DNA from: Brevundimonas diminuta 3F5N
GTDB lineage: Bacteria; Pseudomonadota; Alphaproteobacteria; Caulobacterales; Caulobacteraceae
Direction of reading: 5' to 3'
Assembly: GCF_900163625.1 (NCBI RefSeq)
Contig: NZ_FUIE01000080.1
Span: 1-63,727, forward strand
DNA length: 63,727 nucleotides
In this document: piece by piece, positions 53,044 to 63,177 of the stretch
Layout: every line of letters starts with the position of its first letter
Numbering within the stretch: the first letter of the stretch is position 1
Program-made: the position numbers and the translations under genes
The notes under the pieces: model-generated
Told to the model about the DNA's origin: nothing
What the model saw: only the letters and a program-made list of their open reading frames with translations
The model's database searches: none

Positions 53044-54150
53044 TTAGGCCCAGTGCATCGGCACATGGCGCGCCGCCGCCCAGTGGATGGCGCGGATGGC
53101 GTCGACGATCGCGCGCGTCGCCGCAACCGTACCCAGCGGCCCGCCCAGGTCGGCGGTGACGGCGCCCGAGGCCAGGACGGCTGCGACGGCGGCCTCGATG
53201 GAATCCGCCTCGTCCTCCAGCTCGAAGCTGTGGCGCAGCATCATGGCTGCCGACAGCACCATGCCGACCGGGTTGGCTAGATCCTGCCCGGCGATGTCCG
53301 GCGCCGAGCCGTGAATGGGCTCGAACAGGCCGGGGCCGTCGGCGCCCAGCGACGCCGAGGGCAGCAGGCCGATGGAGCCGCCCAGCACCGAAATCTCGTC
53401 CGACAGGATGTCGCCGAACATGTTCTCGGTCAGGATGACGTCATACTCGCGCGGTTTGCGGATCAGGTGCATGGCCATGGAGTCGACCAGGGCGTGCTCC
53501 AGGGTGATCTGCGGATATTCCTCGGCATGGATGCGGGTGACGACCTCGCGCCACAGGCGACTGGTCTCCATGACGTTGGCCTTGTCGACCGACGTCACCT
53601 TGCCGCGGCGCTGTTCGGCGGCCTGGAAGGCGGCGCGGGCGACGCGCTCGATCTCCTCGACTGTATAGACGCACAGGTCGGAGGCCTGGGTCTCGGTGCG
53701 AGTGCGCTCGCCGAAATAGACGCCGCTGGTCAGCTCGCGGAAGACGATCAGGTCGACGCCCTCGACGATCTCCTTCTTCAGCGGCGAGCGGTGGGCCAGC
53801 ACCGGCGAGACCTGCAGCGGGCGCAGGTTGGCGTACAGGCCCATGGCCTTGCGGATCGCCAGCAGACCCTGTTCAGGACGGACCGGCGCGCCGTCCCACT
53901 TGGGCCCGCCGACGGCTCCCAGCAGCACGGCGTCGGAGGCCAGGCAGGCGGCTTTGGTCATCTCGGGCAGGGCTTCGCCGGTCGCGTCGATGGCGGCGCC
54001 GCCGATCAGGTGTTCGGTGAAGTCGAACTTGTGGCCGTAGATGTCGCCGATGCAGGTCAGCACCCGCTGGGCGGCCAGGGCCACTTCGGGGCCGACGCCG
54101 TCGCCAGGCAGGACGACGATGTTGAAGGTGCGCGGGGCGGGAGCGGTCAT
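53044..54150 (-). CDS. leuB: 3-isopropylmalate dehydrogenase
   Basis: A 368-residue NAD-dependent oxidative decarboxylase, third leucine-specific step. The nucleotide and substrate regions are VLPGDGVGPEV (13-23), LLGAVGGPKWD, the arginine set in RKAMGLYANLRPL, and the metal-binding aspartates in ENMFGDILSDE. The start is ATG 54150, overlapping the leuD stop by 4 bases; the frame continues upstream but that would duplicate leuD sequence. It is the last gene of the nine-gene operon, followed by a terminator. Confidence 0.95.
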   Translation of the reverse strand: MTAPAPRTFNIVVLPGDGVGPEVALAAQRVLTCIGDIYGHKFDFTEHLIGGAAIDATGEALPEMTKAACLASDAVLLGAVGGPKWDGAPVRPEQGLLAIRKAMGLYANLRPLQVSPVLAHRSPLKKEIVEGVDLIVFRELTSGVYFGERTRTETQASDLCVYTVEEIERVARAAFQAAEQRRGKVTSVDKANVMETSRLWREVVTRIHAEEYPQITLEHALVDSMAMHLIRKPREYDVILTENMFGDILSDEISVLGGSIGLLPSASLGADGPGLFEPIHGSAPDIAGQDLANPVGMVLSAAMMLRHSFELEDEADSIEAAVAAVLASGAVTADLGGPLGTVAATRAIVDAIRAIHWAAARHVPMHWA

Positions 54151-54752
54151 CGTGCGGTCTCCGGTTGGGGGGCGTCGTTTCTCAGGCGTTCGAAGGTGGC
54201 GACGTAGGGCAGTTTCGACTGAAGCCAGCCGAGGGCGTCGACCCCGTCCAGCAGGCACTGGCGGGCGAAGGCCTCGACCTTGAACGGCACGGCCGGGGCG
54301 TTGCCGCGCCGGATCTCATTGGCGTCCAGATCGATGGTCACCGGCTGTTCGGGATGGGCGGCCAGATCGTCCCAGACGGCTTGATCGACGACGATGGGCA
54401 GGAAGCCGTTCTTCAGGGCGTTGGAGGTGAAGATGTCGGCTATCTCGGTCGAGATCACCGCCCGGAAACCGTAGTCCAGCAAGGCCCACGGCGCGTGTTC
54501 GCGCGACGAGCCGCAGGCGAAGTTCGGCCCGGCCAGCAGGATGCGCTGTTCGGTCGGATCGATGCGGTTCAGCACGGCCTCGGGTTTGGGCGAGCCGTCG
54601 GCCTCATAGCGCCAGTCGTGGAAGGCGTGGGCGCCCAGACCCTCGCGCGTCGTGGTGGTCAGGAAGCGCGCGGGGATGATCTGGTCAGTGTCGATGTTGG
54701 CCTGACTCAGCGTCAGGGTCTTCGACGTCAGGGTTCTGAAAGCCTCAGACAT
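54147..54752 (-). CDS. leuD: 3-isopropylmalate dehydratase small subunit
   Basis: A 201-residue swivel-domain subunit of isopropylmalate isomerase. It shows the family blocks [17 protein letters not shown] and [20 protein letters not shown], whose ACGSSRE loop binds substrate. It acts with LeuC, whose gene overlaps its start by 8 bases. Length is standard for the bacterial heterodimeric type. Confidence 0.95.
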   Translation of the reverse strand: MSEAFRTLTSKTLTLSQANIDTDQIIPARFLTTTTREGLGAHAFHDWRYEADGSPKPEAVLNRIDPTEQRILLAGPNFACGSSREHAPWALLDYGFRAVISTEIADIFTSNALKNGFLPIVVDQAVWDDLAAHPEQPVTIDLDANEIRRGNAPAVPFKVEAFARQCLLDGVDALGWLQSKLPYVATFERLRNDAPQPETAR

Positions 54753-56157
54753 GGGCGGCCTCCGACAGATAGACGCGCGGATCGGTCAGCACCCCGGCCA
54801 CGGCGCTGGCGGCGGCGGTGGCGGGGCTGGCCAGGATGGTGCGGGCGCCCTTGCCCTGACGGCCCTCGAAATTGCGGTTGGAGGTCGAGACGGCCAGTTG
54901 GCCGGGCGCGACGAAGTCCCCGTTCATGGCGATGCACATGGAGCAGCCGGGGATGCGCCATTCGGCCCCCGCCTCGGTGAAGACCCGGTCCAGACCTTCG
55001 GCCTCGGCGTCGCGGCGGACGGCTTCCGAGCCGGGCACGACCAGCATCCGCACGCCCGGCTGGACCTTGCGGCCACGCAGGACGTCGGCGGCGGCGCGCA
55101 GGTCGGGCAGGCGGCCGTTGGTGCAGCTGCCGATGAAGACCACGTCGACCTTGTGGCCGGTGGTCGCCTCGCCGGCGGTGAAGCCCATGTAGTCGATGGC
55201 CTTCTGGTCCGAGGCCGAGCGCGGCTGCGGCACGGGCGCGCCGACCGGGGCGCCTGCATCGGGGGTGGTGCCCCAGGTGGCCATCGGGCGGATGGCGGCG
55301 CCGTCCAGCACGACCTCCTTGTCGAAGACGGCGCCGGGGTCGGTGGCCAGGCTCAGCCAGTCGGCGGCGGTGACTTCATAGTCGGCGGGGACATGGCGAC
55401 GGCCGCGCAGCCAGTCCACGGTGGTCTGGTCGGGCGCGATCATGCCGGCGCGGGCGCCCGCCTCGATGGACATATTGCACAGGGTCATGCGCCCTTCCAT
55501 GTCCAGAGAACGCACGGCCTCGCCCGCATATTCGATGACGAAGCCGGTGCCGCCGCCGAAGCCGATGGCGGCGATGACGGCCAGCGCCACGTCCTTGCCG
55601 GAGACGCCGGGACGCAGTCGCCCGTCGACCGTCACCCGCATGGCCTTGGCCCTACGCTGCAACAGGCACTGGGTCGCCAGCACATGGCCGACTTCCGAGG
55701 TGCCGATGCCGAAGGCCAGCGCACCGAAAGCGCCGTGGGTGGCGGTGTGGCTGTCGCCGCAGACGACGGTCATGCCCGGCTGGGTCAGGCCCAGTTCCGG
55801 CCCCATGACGTGAACCACGCCGCGCTGATCCGAGCCCCAGCCCGCCAGTTCGACGCCGTGACGGGCGCAGTTGGCCTCCAGCGTCTCGACCTGACGGCGC
55901 GCCTGTTCGGTGACATAGGGGCGCTGACCATCCGGCCCGGCGGGCAGGGTGGGGGTCGAGTGGTCCAGGGTGGCGAAGGTGCGGTCAGGACGGCGGACCT
56001 TCAGCCCGCGCGCCTCGATTTCGGAGAAGGCCTGGGGCGAGGTGACTTCGTGGACCAGATGCAGGTCCACATACATGACGCCCGGAGTCTCGGCGGTTTC
56101 CGGCACGACGACGTGCCGGTCCCAGACCTTTTGATACAGGGTTTTAGGCTGGCTCAT
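54745..56157 (-). CDS. leuC: 3-isopropylmalate dehydratase large subunit
   Basis: A 470-residue aconitase-fold subunit carrying the [4Fe-4S] cluster. Cluster cysteines are in [10 protein letters not shown] and in [18 protein letters not shown] and [23 protein letters not shown] are conserved substrate segments. It isomerises 2- to 3-isopropylmalate with LeuD. It overlaps ilvE upstream by 14 bases and leuD downstream by 8 bases. Confidence 0.95.
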   Translation of the reverse strand: MSQPKTLYQKVWDRHVVVPETAETPGVMYVDLHLVHEVTSPQAFSEIEARGLKVRRPDRTFATLDHSTPTLPAGPDGQRPYVTEQARRQVETLEANCARHGVELAGWGSDQRGVVHVMGPELGLTQPGMTVVCGDSHTATHGAFGALAFGIGTSEVGHVLATQCLLQRRAKAMRVTVDGRLRPGVSGKDVALAVIAAIGFGGGTGFVIEYAGEAVRSLDMEGRMTLCNMSIEAGARAGMIAPDQTTVDWLRGRRHVPADYEVTAADWLSLATDPGAVFDKEVVLDGAAIRPMATWGTTPDAGAPVGAPVPQPRSASDQKAIDYMGFTAGEATTGHKVDVVFIGSCTNGRLPDLRAAADVLRGRKVQPGVRMLVVPGSEAVRRDAEAEGLDRVFTEAGAEWRIPGCSMCIAMNGDFVAPGQLAVSTSNRNFEGRQGKGARTILASPATAAASAVAGVLTDPRVYLSEAAHV

Positions 56158-57118
56158 GCGCGCGCTCCTTGGCCGGGGCGGCGTTTTCGGCCTCGCCGAT
56201 GGGCTCCAGCCAGCCGAAGCGGTCGGGCGTCGTGCTGTCGAACAGGCCGCGGAAGGCTTTGTTGACCGCCTTGGTCACCGGGCCGGGGCCGCCTGCGCGG
56301 GTCATGATGCCGTCGATGGAGCGGACGGGCGTGATCTCGGCCGCCGTGCCGGTCATGAAGACCTCGTCGGCGACATAGAGGGCTTCGCGCGGCAGCACCT
56401 GTTCGCGCGCCTCATAGCCCAGGCCGCGCGCCAGCTTCATCACGCTGTCGCGGGTGATGCCCTGCAGGATGGAGGCGGCGGCGGGCGGGGTCATCAGCAC
56501 CCCGTCCTTGACGATGAACAGGTTCTCGCCCGCGCCCTCGGACAGCAGGCCGTCGGCGCCCAGCGCAATGCCTTCGCCGAAGCCGCGCACGCGGGCCTCA
56601 CGCCCGATCAGATAGGAGGACAGATAGTTGCCGCCCGCCTTGGCGCCCGCCGGGACCGTGTTCGGCGCCACGCGGTTCCAGCTGGAGATGCAGGCGTCGA
56701 CGCCCTTTTCCAGCGCCTCTTCGCCCAGATAGGCGCCCCAGGCGAAGGCCGAGATCATCACATCGCTGCGGATCGCTTCGGCCGAGGGACTGACGCCCAT
56801 GCCGCACTCGCCCAGGAAGGCCAGCGGCCGCAGGTAGGCCGAGCGCAGACCCTCGGCCCGCACCACGTCCTTGCAGGCCTGGATCAGCTCGTCCTCATTA
56901 TAAGGCATGGGGAAGTGGTAGATGCGCGCGCTGTCGAACAGGCGGCGGATATGGTCGGTCAGGCGGAAGCCGCACGGGCCGTTCGGCGTGTCATAGACGC
57001 GGATGCCCTCGAACACCGAGGTGCCGTAGTGCAGGGCGTGGCTCATGACGTGAACCGTGGCCTTTTCCCACGCGATCAGTTCGCCGTTGATCCAGATGTT
57101 CTTAGCCAGCGGTTGCAT
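56144..57118 (-). CDS. ilvE: branched-chain amino acid aminotransferase
   Basis: A 324-residue class IV PLP-dependent transaminase that makes leucine, isoleucine and valine from their 2-oxo acids. Visible blocks are [33 protein letters not shown], the lysine region in [15 protein letters not shown], and [12 protein letters not shown] near the C-terminus. ATG 57118 lies inside the end of leuA (17-base overlap), so initiation is probably coupled to leuA termination. Finding ilvE inside a leu gene string is unusual for this class. Confidence 0.94.
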   Translation of the reverse strand: MQPLAKNIWINGELIAWEKATVHVMSHALHYGTSVFEGIRVYDTPNGPCGFRLTDHIRRLFDSARIYHFPMPYNEDELIQACKDVVRAEGLRSAYLRPLAFLGECGMGVSPSAEAIRSDVMISAFAWGAYLGEEALEKGVDACISSWNRVAPNTVPAGAKAGGNYLSSYLIGREARVRGFGEGIALGADGLLSEGAGENLFIVKDGVLMTPPAAASILQGITRDSVMKLARGLGYEAREQVLPREALYVADEVFMTGTAAEITPVRSIDGIMTRAGGPGPVTKAVNKAFRGLFDSTTPDRFGWLEPIGEAENAAPAKERAHEPA

Positions 57119-58370
57119 AGGTCTTGTCCATTTGTGCGGAGGCGCCCCCATTCAGGGTTTTGGCTGTCACAGCCGCGATGATGGCGGTCAGCTCCGCGTC
57201 ATTGATTTCGCCGATCTGGTCGGCGCGTTGCTTGAAGCCGGCGAAGACGTCGGCCAGGCGCTGGCCTTCCAGCACATGGCCCAAAGCCTCGGCCCGCTTG
57301 CCGACCGCGTGGCGGCCGGAATGCTTGCCCAGCACGAAGTAGCTGCCCTCGAAACCGACGTCCTCGGGACGCATGATCTCGTAGGTGCGGGCGTCGGCCA
57401 TCATGCCGTGCTGGTGGATCCCGGCCTCGTGGGCGAAGGCGTTCAGGCCGACGATCGCCTTGTTGCGGGCGATCACCGTCTCGGTCACTTCGCGCAGGGT
57501 TTCGGAAGCGCGCACCAGACAGCGGCTCTCGGCCCCGGTCGTCACCCCATAGCGGTCCGCGCGGGTGCGCAGCGCCATGATGACTTCCTCGATCGAGGCG
57601 TTGCCCGCCCGCTCGCCGATGCCGTTGATCGCCCCCTCGATCTGACGCGCCCCGCCCTCGACCGCGGCCAGGGAGTTGGCGACCGCCAGGCCCAGGTCGT
57701 TGTGGCAGTGCGAGGAGAAGATCACGTCCGCATGGCGCGGGCGGATGATCCCGTCCAGATAGGCGAAGCGCTGGCGCGCCTCTTCCGGCGTGGCGTAGCC
57801 GACGGTGTCGGGCACGTTCAGCGTCTGGGCGCCTGCGTCGGCGGCGGCGGTCAGGGCCTCGGCCAGGAACTCCGGCTCGGTGCGGAAGGCGTCCTCGGCC
57901 GAGAACTCCACGTCGTCGAACATCGAGGCGGCGTATTCCACCGTGCGCGAGATGGTGGCCAGCACCTCGTTGGTGCTCATCCGCAGCTTGGCCGAGCGGT
58001 GGATCGGGCTGGTGGCCAGGAAGACGTGGCAGCGGCGGTGCGATTTCGGCGCGGGCGACAGGGCGCGGAACGAGGCGTCGATATCCTTCTCGTTGGCGCG
58101 TGACAGCGAGGCGAAGACCGGGCCCTCGATCTCGCCCGCCACGCGGCGGATGCATTCCTCGTCGCCCGGCGAGGCGGCGGCGAAGCCGGCCTCGATCACG
58201 TCCACGCCCAGGTCGCGCAGGACATGGGCCATCTTCAGCTTGGCCTGGGCCGACATGGAGAAGCCGGGCGCCTGTTCGCCGTCGCGCAGGGTGGTGTCGA
58301 AGATGATGACGCGGTTCGGGTCGGACGCCGCGATTTCGGCGGTTCTGGATACTCGTTCTACTCGGGACAT
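57102..58370 (-). CDS. leuA: 2-isopropylmalate synthase, short form lacking the regulatory domain
   Basis: A 422-residue enzyme that condenses acetyl-CoA with 2-oxoisovalerate, the committing step to leucine. The TIM-barrel catalytic domain has R-D of TTLRDGEQAPG, HCHNDLGLAVANSL and INGIGERAGNAS; subdomains follow with HEAGIHQHGM and GKHSGRHAVG. The chain stops where the C-terminal leucine-binding LeuA dimer domain (about 120 residues) begins in full-length enzymes of 510-570 residues. The stop overlaps ilvE, so no lost frame is hidden. Weak or absent leucine feedback is expected. Homocitrate or citramalate synthase is a less likely alternative given the setting. Confidence 0.9.
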   Translation of the reverse strand: MSRVERVSRTAEIAASDPNRVIIFDTTLRDGEQAPGFSMSAQAKLKMAHVLRDLGVDVIEAGFAAASPGDEECIRRVAGEIEGPVFASLSRANEKDIDASFRALSPAPKSHRRCHVFLATSPIHRSAKLRMSTNEVLATISRTVEYAASMFDDVEFSAEDAFRTEPEFLAEALTAAADAGAQTLNVPDTVGYATPEEARQRFAYLDGIIRPRHADVIFSSHCHNDLGLAVANSLAAVEGGARQIEGAINGIGERAGNASIEEVIMALRTRADRYGVTTGAESRCLVRASETLREVTETVIARNKAIVGLNAFAHEAGIHQHGMMADARTYEIMRPEDVGFEGSYFVLGKHSGRHAVGKRAEALGHVLEGQRLADVFAGFKQRADQIGEINDAELTAIIAAVTAKTLNGGASAQMDKTYATAG

Positions 58371-58627
58371 TACGCGGCCTCGGACTGGAAGGTTTGGGCC
58401 TGGATGCGCGCGACGCCGAACAGGCGGTCGATCTGGCGGCCCAGGTTGTCGATGGAGCGGGCGGCGTCGCGCCCGCGAACGGTCAGGGCGATGCGGCGCA
58501 TCGCGCCTTCATCAGCCATGTTGAGGCCGTCGATGTGGAAGCCGCGGCGCTCCACCAGGCCGATAAGACGCTGAAGCGAGCCGTCGGCCCGGTCGATCTG
58601 GATGTGAATGGTGTCGCTCATGATCAT
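58370..58627 (-). CDS. ilvN: acetolactate synthase small (regulatory) subunit, short IlvM-like form
   Basis: An 85-residue single ACT domain, IHIQIDRADGSLQRLIGLVERRGF being the typical beginning. It would bind to IlvB and modulate its activity. The usual alphaproteobacterial IlvN has about 160-185 residues, with a second C-terminal domain; this version is as short as E. coli IlvM. It shares a base with the leuA start (TAATG) and overlaps ilvB by 4 bases. Valine sensitivity is likely reduced, by analogy with IlvM. Confidence 0.88.
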   Translation of the reverse strand: MIMSDTIHIQIDRADGSLQRLIGLVERRGFHIDGLNMADEGAMRRIALTVRGRDAARSIDNLGRQIDRLFGVARIQAQTFQSEAA

Positions 58628-60330
58628 GCGCCTTCCATCATTTCAGCGTTGCTCTTGCCCGGCGGCACCAGCGGCCAGACGTTTTCCTTGGGGTCGATGA
58701 CGACGTGGGCCAGACAGGCGCCCTTGGCGGCCAGCAGGCGGGCCAGACCGGCCTCGACCTGATCGCGGCGATCAATGCGGAAGGCCTCGACGCCGAAGGC
58801 CTCGGCCACCTTCACGAAGTCCGGATTGTCGGACAGGTCGATCTCGGAATAGTTCTCCGAGAAGAACAGCTCCTGCCACTGGCGCACCAGACCCAGCGAT
58901 GAGTTGTCCAGCAGGACGATCTTGAGCGGCACGCCGTAGCGGCGCAGGGTGGCCAGTTCCTGGACGTTCATCATGAAGCCGCCGTCGCCGGCGATGGTGA
59001 CGACGATGGCGTCCGGATCGGCCATCTGGGCGCCCAGACCGGCGGGCAGGCCGAAGCCCATGGCCCCCAGCCCGCCCGAGGTGATGTGGGCTTCAGGCCG
59101 GGCGAAGCGGCAGTGCTGGGCGGCCCACATCTGATGCTGGCCGACGTCGCAGGCGGCGACGAAGCGGTCACCCGCCATCTCTGACAACTGCTTCAGCAGG
59201 GCAGGGGCGTAGACGCCTTCGCCCGGCGCGTCATAGCGGGCGGCGTGGCGCTCGGCCGCCGAGGCGCAGCGGATGACCCACGGATCGATCGCCAGAGGAG
59301 CGGCCGCCAGACGTTCAGTCAGGGCCTCGATGGCCGGGCGGATCTCGCCGCCGACGGCGACGTGGGTCTCGCGCAGCTTGCCGATCTCGGAAGCGTCGAT
59401 GTCGAAGTGGACGACGCGGGCGTGGGGGGCGAACTCGGCCAGCTTGCCGGTGGCGCGGTCGTCGAAGCGGGCGCCCATGACGATCAGCAGGTCGGACGCC
59501 TGAACCGCCTCATTGGCCGCGCGCGTTCCGTGCATCCCCAGCATCCCCAGGAAGCCGGGCGCGTCAGTGGGCACCGTGCCCAGGGCGTTCAGGGTGGCGA
59601 CGGCGGGAATGCCGCTGGTCTCAGCCAAGGCGCGCAGGGCCTCGGTCGCGCGACCGATCTTCACCCCGCCGCCGATGTAGATCAGCGGGCGCTCAGACGT
59701 GCGGATGAAGCGCTCGGCCTCGGCGATGGCGTCGGGGTCGGCCTCAGTCGTCTCATTGGGAATGTTGAAGCCGAACGGGGCGACGGTTTCGGCGAACTGG
59801 ACGTCCTTGGGCAGGTCGACCAGCACCGGGCCGGGGCGGCCCGATGCGGCGATGTGGAAGGCCTGTTCGATGGCGGCCGGAATCTCGGCCGCGTCACGGA
59901 CCAGGATGGAGTGTTTCACGATCGGCAGGGTGACGCCCAGGATGTCGATCTCCTGAAAGGCGTCGGTGCCCATGACCCCTTGGGGGACATTGCCGGTGAT
60001 GCAGACCATCGGCGCCGAATCCATCATGGCGTTGGCGATGCCGGTGATCAGATTGGTGGCGCCGGGGCCCGAGGTCGCCATGCAGACACCGACCCGGCCG
60101 CTCAGGCGCGCATAGGCGTCGGCGGCGAAGGCGGCGGCCTGTTCGTGACGGACCAGGATGTGCTTCAGCGACGAGCCGGTCAGGGCGTCGTAGATCGGCA
60201 TGATGGCGCCGCCGGGGTAGCCGAACACCACCTCTACGCCCATCCGCTCCAGGCTGGAGACAAGCAGGCGCGCGCCGGTCATGACGGCCGGGGCGGGGGG
60301 TGTTTTCAGGGCGGGCGCGGCGGCGCTCAT
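58624..60330 (-). CDS. ilvB: acetolactate synthase large subunit
   Basis: A 568-residue thiamine-diphosphate enzyme, first common step to valine and leucine and second to isoleucine. The catalytic glutamate is E63 (RHEQAAAFA). The FAD-binding central domain is present, and the thiamine motif runs GDGGFMMNVQELATL to LLDNSSLGLVRQWQ. Length and motifs are normal. It overlaps ilvN. A 32-base AT-rich junction, unusual in this genome, separates it from ilvC upstream. Confidence 0.95.
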   Translation of the reverse strand: MSAAAPALKTPPAPAVMTGARLLVSSLERMGVEVVFGYPGGAIMPIYDALTGSSLKHILVRHEQAAAFAADAYARLSGRVGVCMATSGPGATNLITGIANAMMDSAPMVCITGNVPQGVMGTDAFQEIDILGVTLPIVKHSILVRDAAEIPAAIEQAFHIAASGRPGPVLVDLPKDVQFAETVAPFGFNIPNETTEADPDAIAEAERFIRTSERPLIYIGGGVKIGRATEALRALAETSGIPAVATLNALGTVPTDAPGFLGMLGMHGTRAANEAVQASDLLIVMGARFDDRATGKLAEFAPHARVVHFDIDASEIGKLRETHVAVGGEIRPAIEALTERLAAAPLAIDPWVIRCASAAERHAARYDAPGEGVYAPALLKQLSEMAGDRFVAACDVGQHQMWAAQHCRFARPEAHITSGGLGAMGFGLPAGLGAQMADPDAIVVTIAGDGGFMMNVQELATLRRYGVPLKIVLLDNSSLGLVRQWQELFFSENYSEIDLSDNPDFVKVAEAFGVEAFRIDRRDQVEAGLARLLAAKGACLAHVVIDPKENVWPLVPPGKSNAEMMEGA

Positions 60331-60362
60331 CGGATCAGTCTCTCTTTAATATATATAGAGGT
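60331..60362 (-). promoter_or_regulatory. AT-rich ilvC-ilvB junction
   Basis: The minus strand reads CTATATATATTAAAGAGAGA just before the ilvB ATG. In such a GC-rich genome this 12-base A/T run could be an internal promoter -10, an RNase cleavage site or an unstructured ribosome landing site. No -35 element is convincing. Confidence 0.3.
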
Positions 60363-61376
60363 TCAGGCGGCGGCCTGTTTGGCCGTCTGCAGCCAGGCCA
60401 TGCGGTCGCGCAGACGGGCGCCGACCTGTTCGATCTGGCTGGCGCGGTCCTCGGTCAGCAGGGCCTCGTATTTCGGCTTGCCCGCCTCGTTTTCGGCGAT
60501 CCATTCACGCGCAAACTGGCCGCTCTGGATCTCGTCCAGAATGGTCTTCATGCGGGCGCGGGTTTCATCGGTGATGACGCGCGGGCCACTGGCGACAGCG
60601 CCCCATTTGGCCGTTTCCGAGATGAAGTGGTGCATCTTGGAGATGCCGCCTTCGTAGAACAGGTCCACGATCAGCTTCAGCTCGTGCAGGCATTCGAAAT
60701 AGGCGATCTCGGGCTGGTAGCCGGCCTCGACCAGGGTGTTGAAGCCCTGGATGACCAGTTCCTTGGCGCCGCCACACAGGACGGCCTGTTCGCCGAACAG
60801 GTCGGTCTCGGTCTCTTCGCGGAACGAGGTCTCAAGCAGGCCGCCGGTCGCCCCGCCGATGCCCTTGGCATAGCCCATGGCGCGGTCGCGCGCCTTGCCG
60901 GTCGCGTCCTTCTCGATGGCGAACAGGGAGGGGACGCCCCGACCACGCGCGAACTCGCGACGGACCAGATCGCCCGGACCCTTGGGCGCCACCAGAATGA
61001 CGTCCATGTCTTCGCGCGGCGTGATGCGGTCGTAGATGATGGAGAAGCCGTGGGCGAACAGCAGGGCGGAGCCCGGCTTGGCGTTCGGCTCGATGATGTC
61101 GCGATAGATCTCGTTCTGGATCATGTCGGGCGTCAGGATGGCGATGATGTCGGCGCCCTTGACCGCTTCGGCGGGCTCGGCCGTGGCCAGACCGTCTTCG
61201 GTCGCGTGCTTCCAGCCCGTGCCGCCGTGGCGGACGCCGACGATCACGTCGTGGCCCGAATCCTTCAGGTTCTGGGCGTGGGCGCGGCCCTGCGAGCCAT
61301 AGCCGATGACGGCGATGCGTTGCCCGGCGATGGCGCCCGGCTTGATGTCTTCATTGGTGTAGATGGTGATGGCCAT
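60363..61376 (-). CDS. ilvC: ketol-acid reductoisomerase (class I)
   Basis: A 337-residue NADPH-dependent enzyme that isomerises and reduces acetolactate and acetohydroxybutyrate. The Rossmann motif is [18 protein letters not shown] near residues 24-41. The knotted C-terminal domain carries the acidic magnesium sites in DLFGEQAVL and [12 protein letters not shown]. It is the short class I form. It lies 12 bases after ilvD in the same orientation. Confidence 0.95.
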   Translation of the reverse strand: MAITIYTNEDIKPGAIAGQRIAVIGYGSQGRAHAQNLKDSGHDVIVGVRHGGTGWKHATEDGLATAEPAEAVKGADIIAILTPDMIQNEIYRDIIEPNAKPGSALLFAHGFSIIYDRITPREDMDVILVAPKGPGDLVRREFARGRGVPSLFAIEKDATGKARDRAMGYAKGIGGATGGLLETSFREETETDLFGEQAVLCGGAKELVIQGFNTLVEAGYQPEIAYFECLHELKLIVDLFYEGGISKMHHFISETAKWGAVASGPRVITDETRARMKTILDEIQSGQFAREWIAENEAGKPKYEALLTEDRASQIEQVGARLRDRMAWLQTAKQAAA

Positions 61377-61388
61377 GGGAGGACGTCC

Positions 61389-63131
61389 TCAAGAAGCAGC
61401 GGTTTCGGTGGAGCGGGCGGCCAGATCGGCGGGGACCTGGGCCGGCGGCGGATTGGGAATGGTCACGGCCCCTTGCGAGGCGGAGGCGACGGCGGCGCGG
61501 TATTTCGCGAAAACGCCTTGCGCCGGACGGACACGGTTGGGGGCGAAATCCGCCCGGCGCGCCTCCAGATCGACGAGCACATCGATCCGGCGGTTGGTGA
61601 CGTCGATGACGATCGGATCGCCATCGCGAATGAGGGCTATGGGGCCGCCGACCGCCGCTTCGGGCGAGACGTGGCCGGCGACGAAGCCGTAGCTGGCGCC
61701 TGAGAAGCGGCCGTCGGTCAGCAGGGCGACGTTCTCGACCTTGCGGCCCTTCAGGGCGGCGGTGACCTGCAGCATCTCGCGCATACCGGGGCCGCCCTTG
61801 GGGCCTTCGTAGCGGATGATGATGACGTCGCCTTCGCCGACCGAACCGTCCTGAACCGCGTGAAAGGCGTCTTCCTCGCAGTCGAACACGGCGGCGGGGC
61901 CTTCAAAGCGATCGACCTTGTGGCCGGTCAGCTTGATGACGGCGCCTTCGGGGGCGACATCGCCATAGATGACGGCGTAGGAGCCGCGCGCCATGACGGG
62001 GGCGTCCATGCTGGTGACGACCTGCTGGCCGGGCTGCTCCTCGGCGTCGCCGGCTTCGGCGAACAGGCTGCGGCCCGAGACGGTGGGGACGTTGGCGATC
62101 TTGCCCGCCTCGGCCAGACGCTGGGCGACCAGACGCGTGCCGCCCGCCGCATACAGGTGCGAGGCCAGGAAACGGCCGCCGGGCTTCAGGTCGCAGATGA
62201 CCGGCGCCTCGACGCAGGCCTGGTGACAGTCCTCGACGCCGAAGTCGACGCCCGCCTCGGCCGCGATGGCGGTCAGGTGCATGACGGCGTTGGTCGATCC
62301 GCCCGAGGCCGAGACGGCGATGGCCGCATTCTTCAGGCTGGCCTTGGTGATGTATTTGCGGGCGGTGTCCCCGGCGAAAACGCGCTCGACGATCAGGCGG
62401 CCGCAGCGTTCGCCCTCTGCGCCCTTGGCGGGATCGACGGCGGGCACGTCATTGGCGCCCATGGGGCTGACGCCCATCATCGACAGGGCCATGGCCATGG
62501 TGTTGGCGGTGAACTGGCCGCCGCAGGCGCCGGCCCCGGGACAGACCGCGCTCTCGACGGCCTTCAGGCCCGCATCATCCAGCGAACCGGCGGCATGAGC
62601 GCCGATGGCCTCAAAGACTTCTTGGACCGAGACTTCCTTCGTGCAGATGACGCCGGGCAGGATGGTGCCGCCGTAATAGACCAGGCCGGGGATATCCATG
62701 CGGGCCAGGGCCATGGCTGCGGCGGGAATCGTCTTGTCGCAGCCGACGATGCAGACGACGCCGTCCAACTGATGCCCCTCGATGGCCAGTTCGATGGAAT
62801 CGGCGACGACTTCACGGCTGATCAGCGAGGCCTTCATCCCCGCCGTGCCCATGGAGATGCCGTCAGTGACGACGATGGTGTTGAAATCGACCGGCCAACC
62901 GCCCGCCGCGATGATCCCGGCGCGCACGTCCTTGGCCAGACGGTCCAGGTGCATGTTGCAGGGCGTGACGGTCGACCAGGTGTTGACGATGCCGATCATC
63001 GGCTTGTTGAAATCGGCGTCCTGCATCCCCGCAGCGCGCAGATAGGACCGCGCCGCAGCCCGGTTCGGGCCCTGAGTCACAGCTGCAGAGCGGCTGTTGG
63101 GTTGTTTCGTGCTGTCAGAAGGCGTCGTCAT
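61389..63131 (-). CDS. ilvD: dihydroxy-acid dehydratase
   Basis: A 580-residue iron-sulfur dehydratase giving 2-oxoisovalerate and 2-oxo-3-methylvalerate. Cluster cysteines sit in VGCDKTIPAAAMA and GAGACGGQFTANTMAM; SGGSTNAVMHL and DGRFSGASYGFVAGHV are conserved. The start is ATG 63131 (MTTPSDSTKQ). The frame continues 45 bases further upstream toward the attenuator terminator but without a better start. It is the first structural gene of the operon, 46 bases after the attenuator. No ilvA is present, so threonine deaminase is elsewhere. Confidence 0.94.
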   Translation of the reverse strand: MTTPSDSTKQPNSRSAAVTQGPNRAAARSYLRAAGMQDADFNKPMIGIVNTWSTVTPCNMHLDRLAKDVRAGIIAAGGWPVDFNTIVVTDGISMGTAGMKASLISREVVADSIELAIEGHQLDGVVCIVGCDKTIPAAAMALARMDIPGLVYYGGTILPGVICTKEVSVQEVFEAIGAHAAGSLDDAGLKAVESAVCPGAGACGGQFTANTMAMALSMMGVSPMGANDVPAVDPAKGAEGERCGRLIVERVFAGDTARKYITKASLKNAAIAVSASGGSTNAVMHLTAIAAEAGVDFGVEDCHQACVEAPVICDLKPGGRFLASHLYAAGGTRLVAQRLAEAGKIANVPTVSGRSLFAEAGDAEEQPGQQVVTSMDAPVMARGSYAVIYGDVAPEGAVIKLTGHKVDRFEGPAAVFDCEEDAFHAVQDGSVGEGDVIIIRYEGPKGGPGMREMLQVTAALKGRKVENVALLTDGRFSGASYGFVAGHVSPEAAVGGPIALIRDGDPIVIDVTNRRIDVLVDLEARRADFAPNRVRPAQGVFAKYRAAVASASQGAVTIPNPPPAQVPADLAARSTETAAS

Positions 63132-63177
63132 TGTGATTTTGGAACTTCTTGCCTGTCGGTGATGGGCTGGGCACAAG

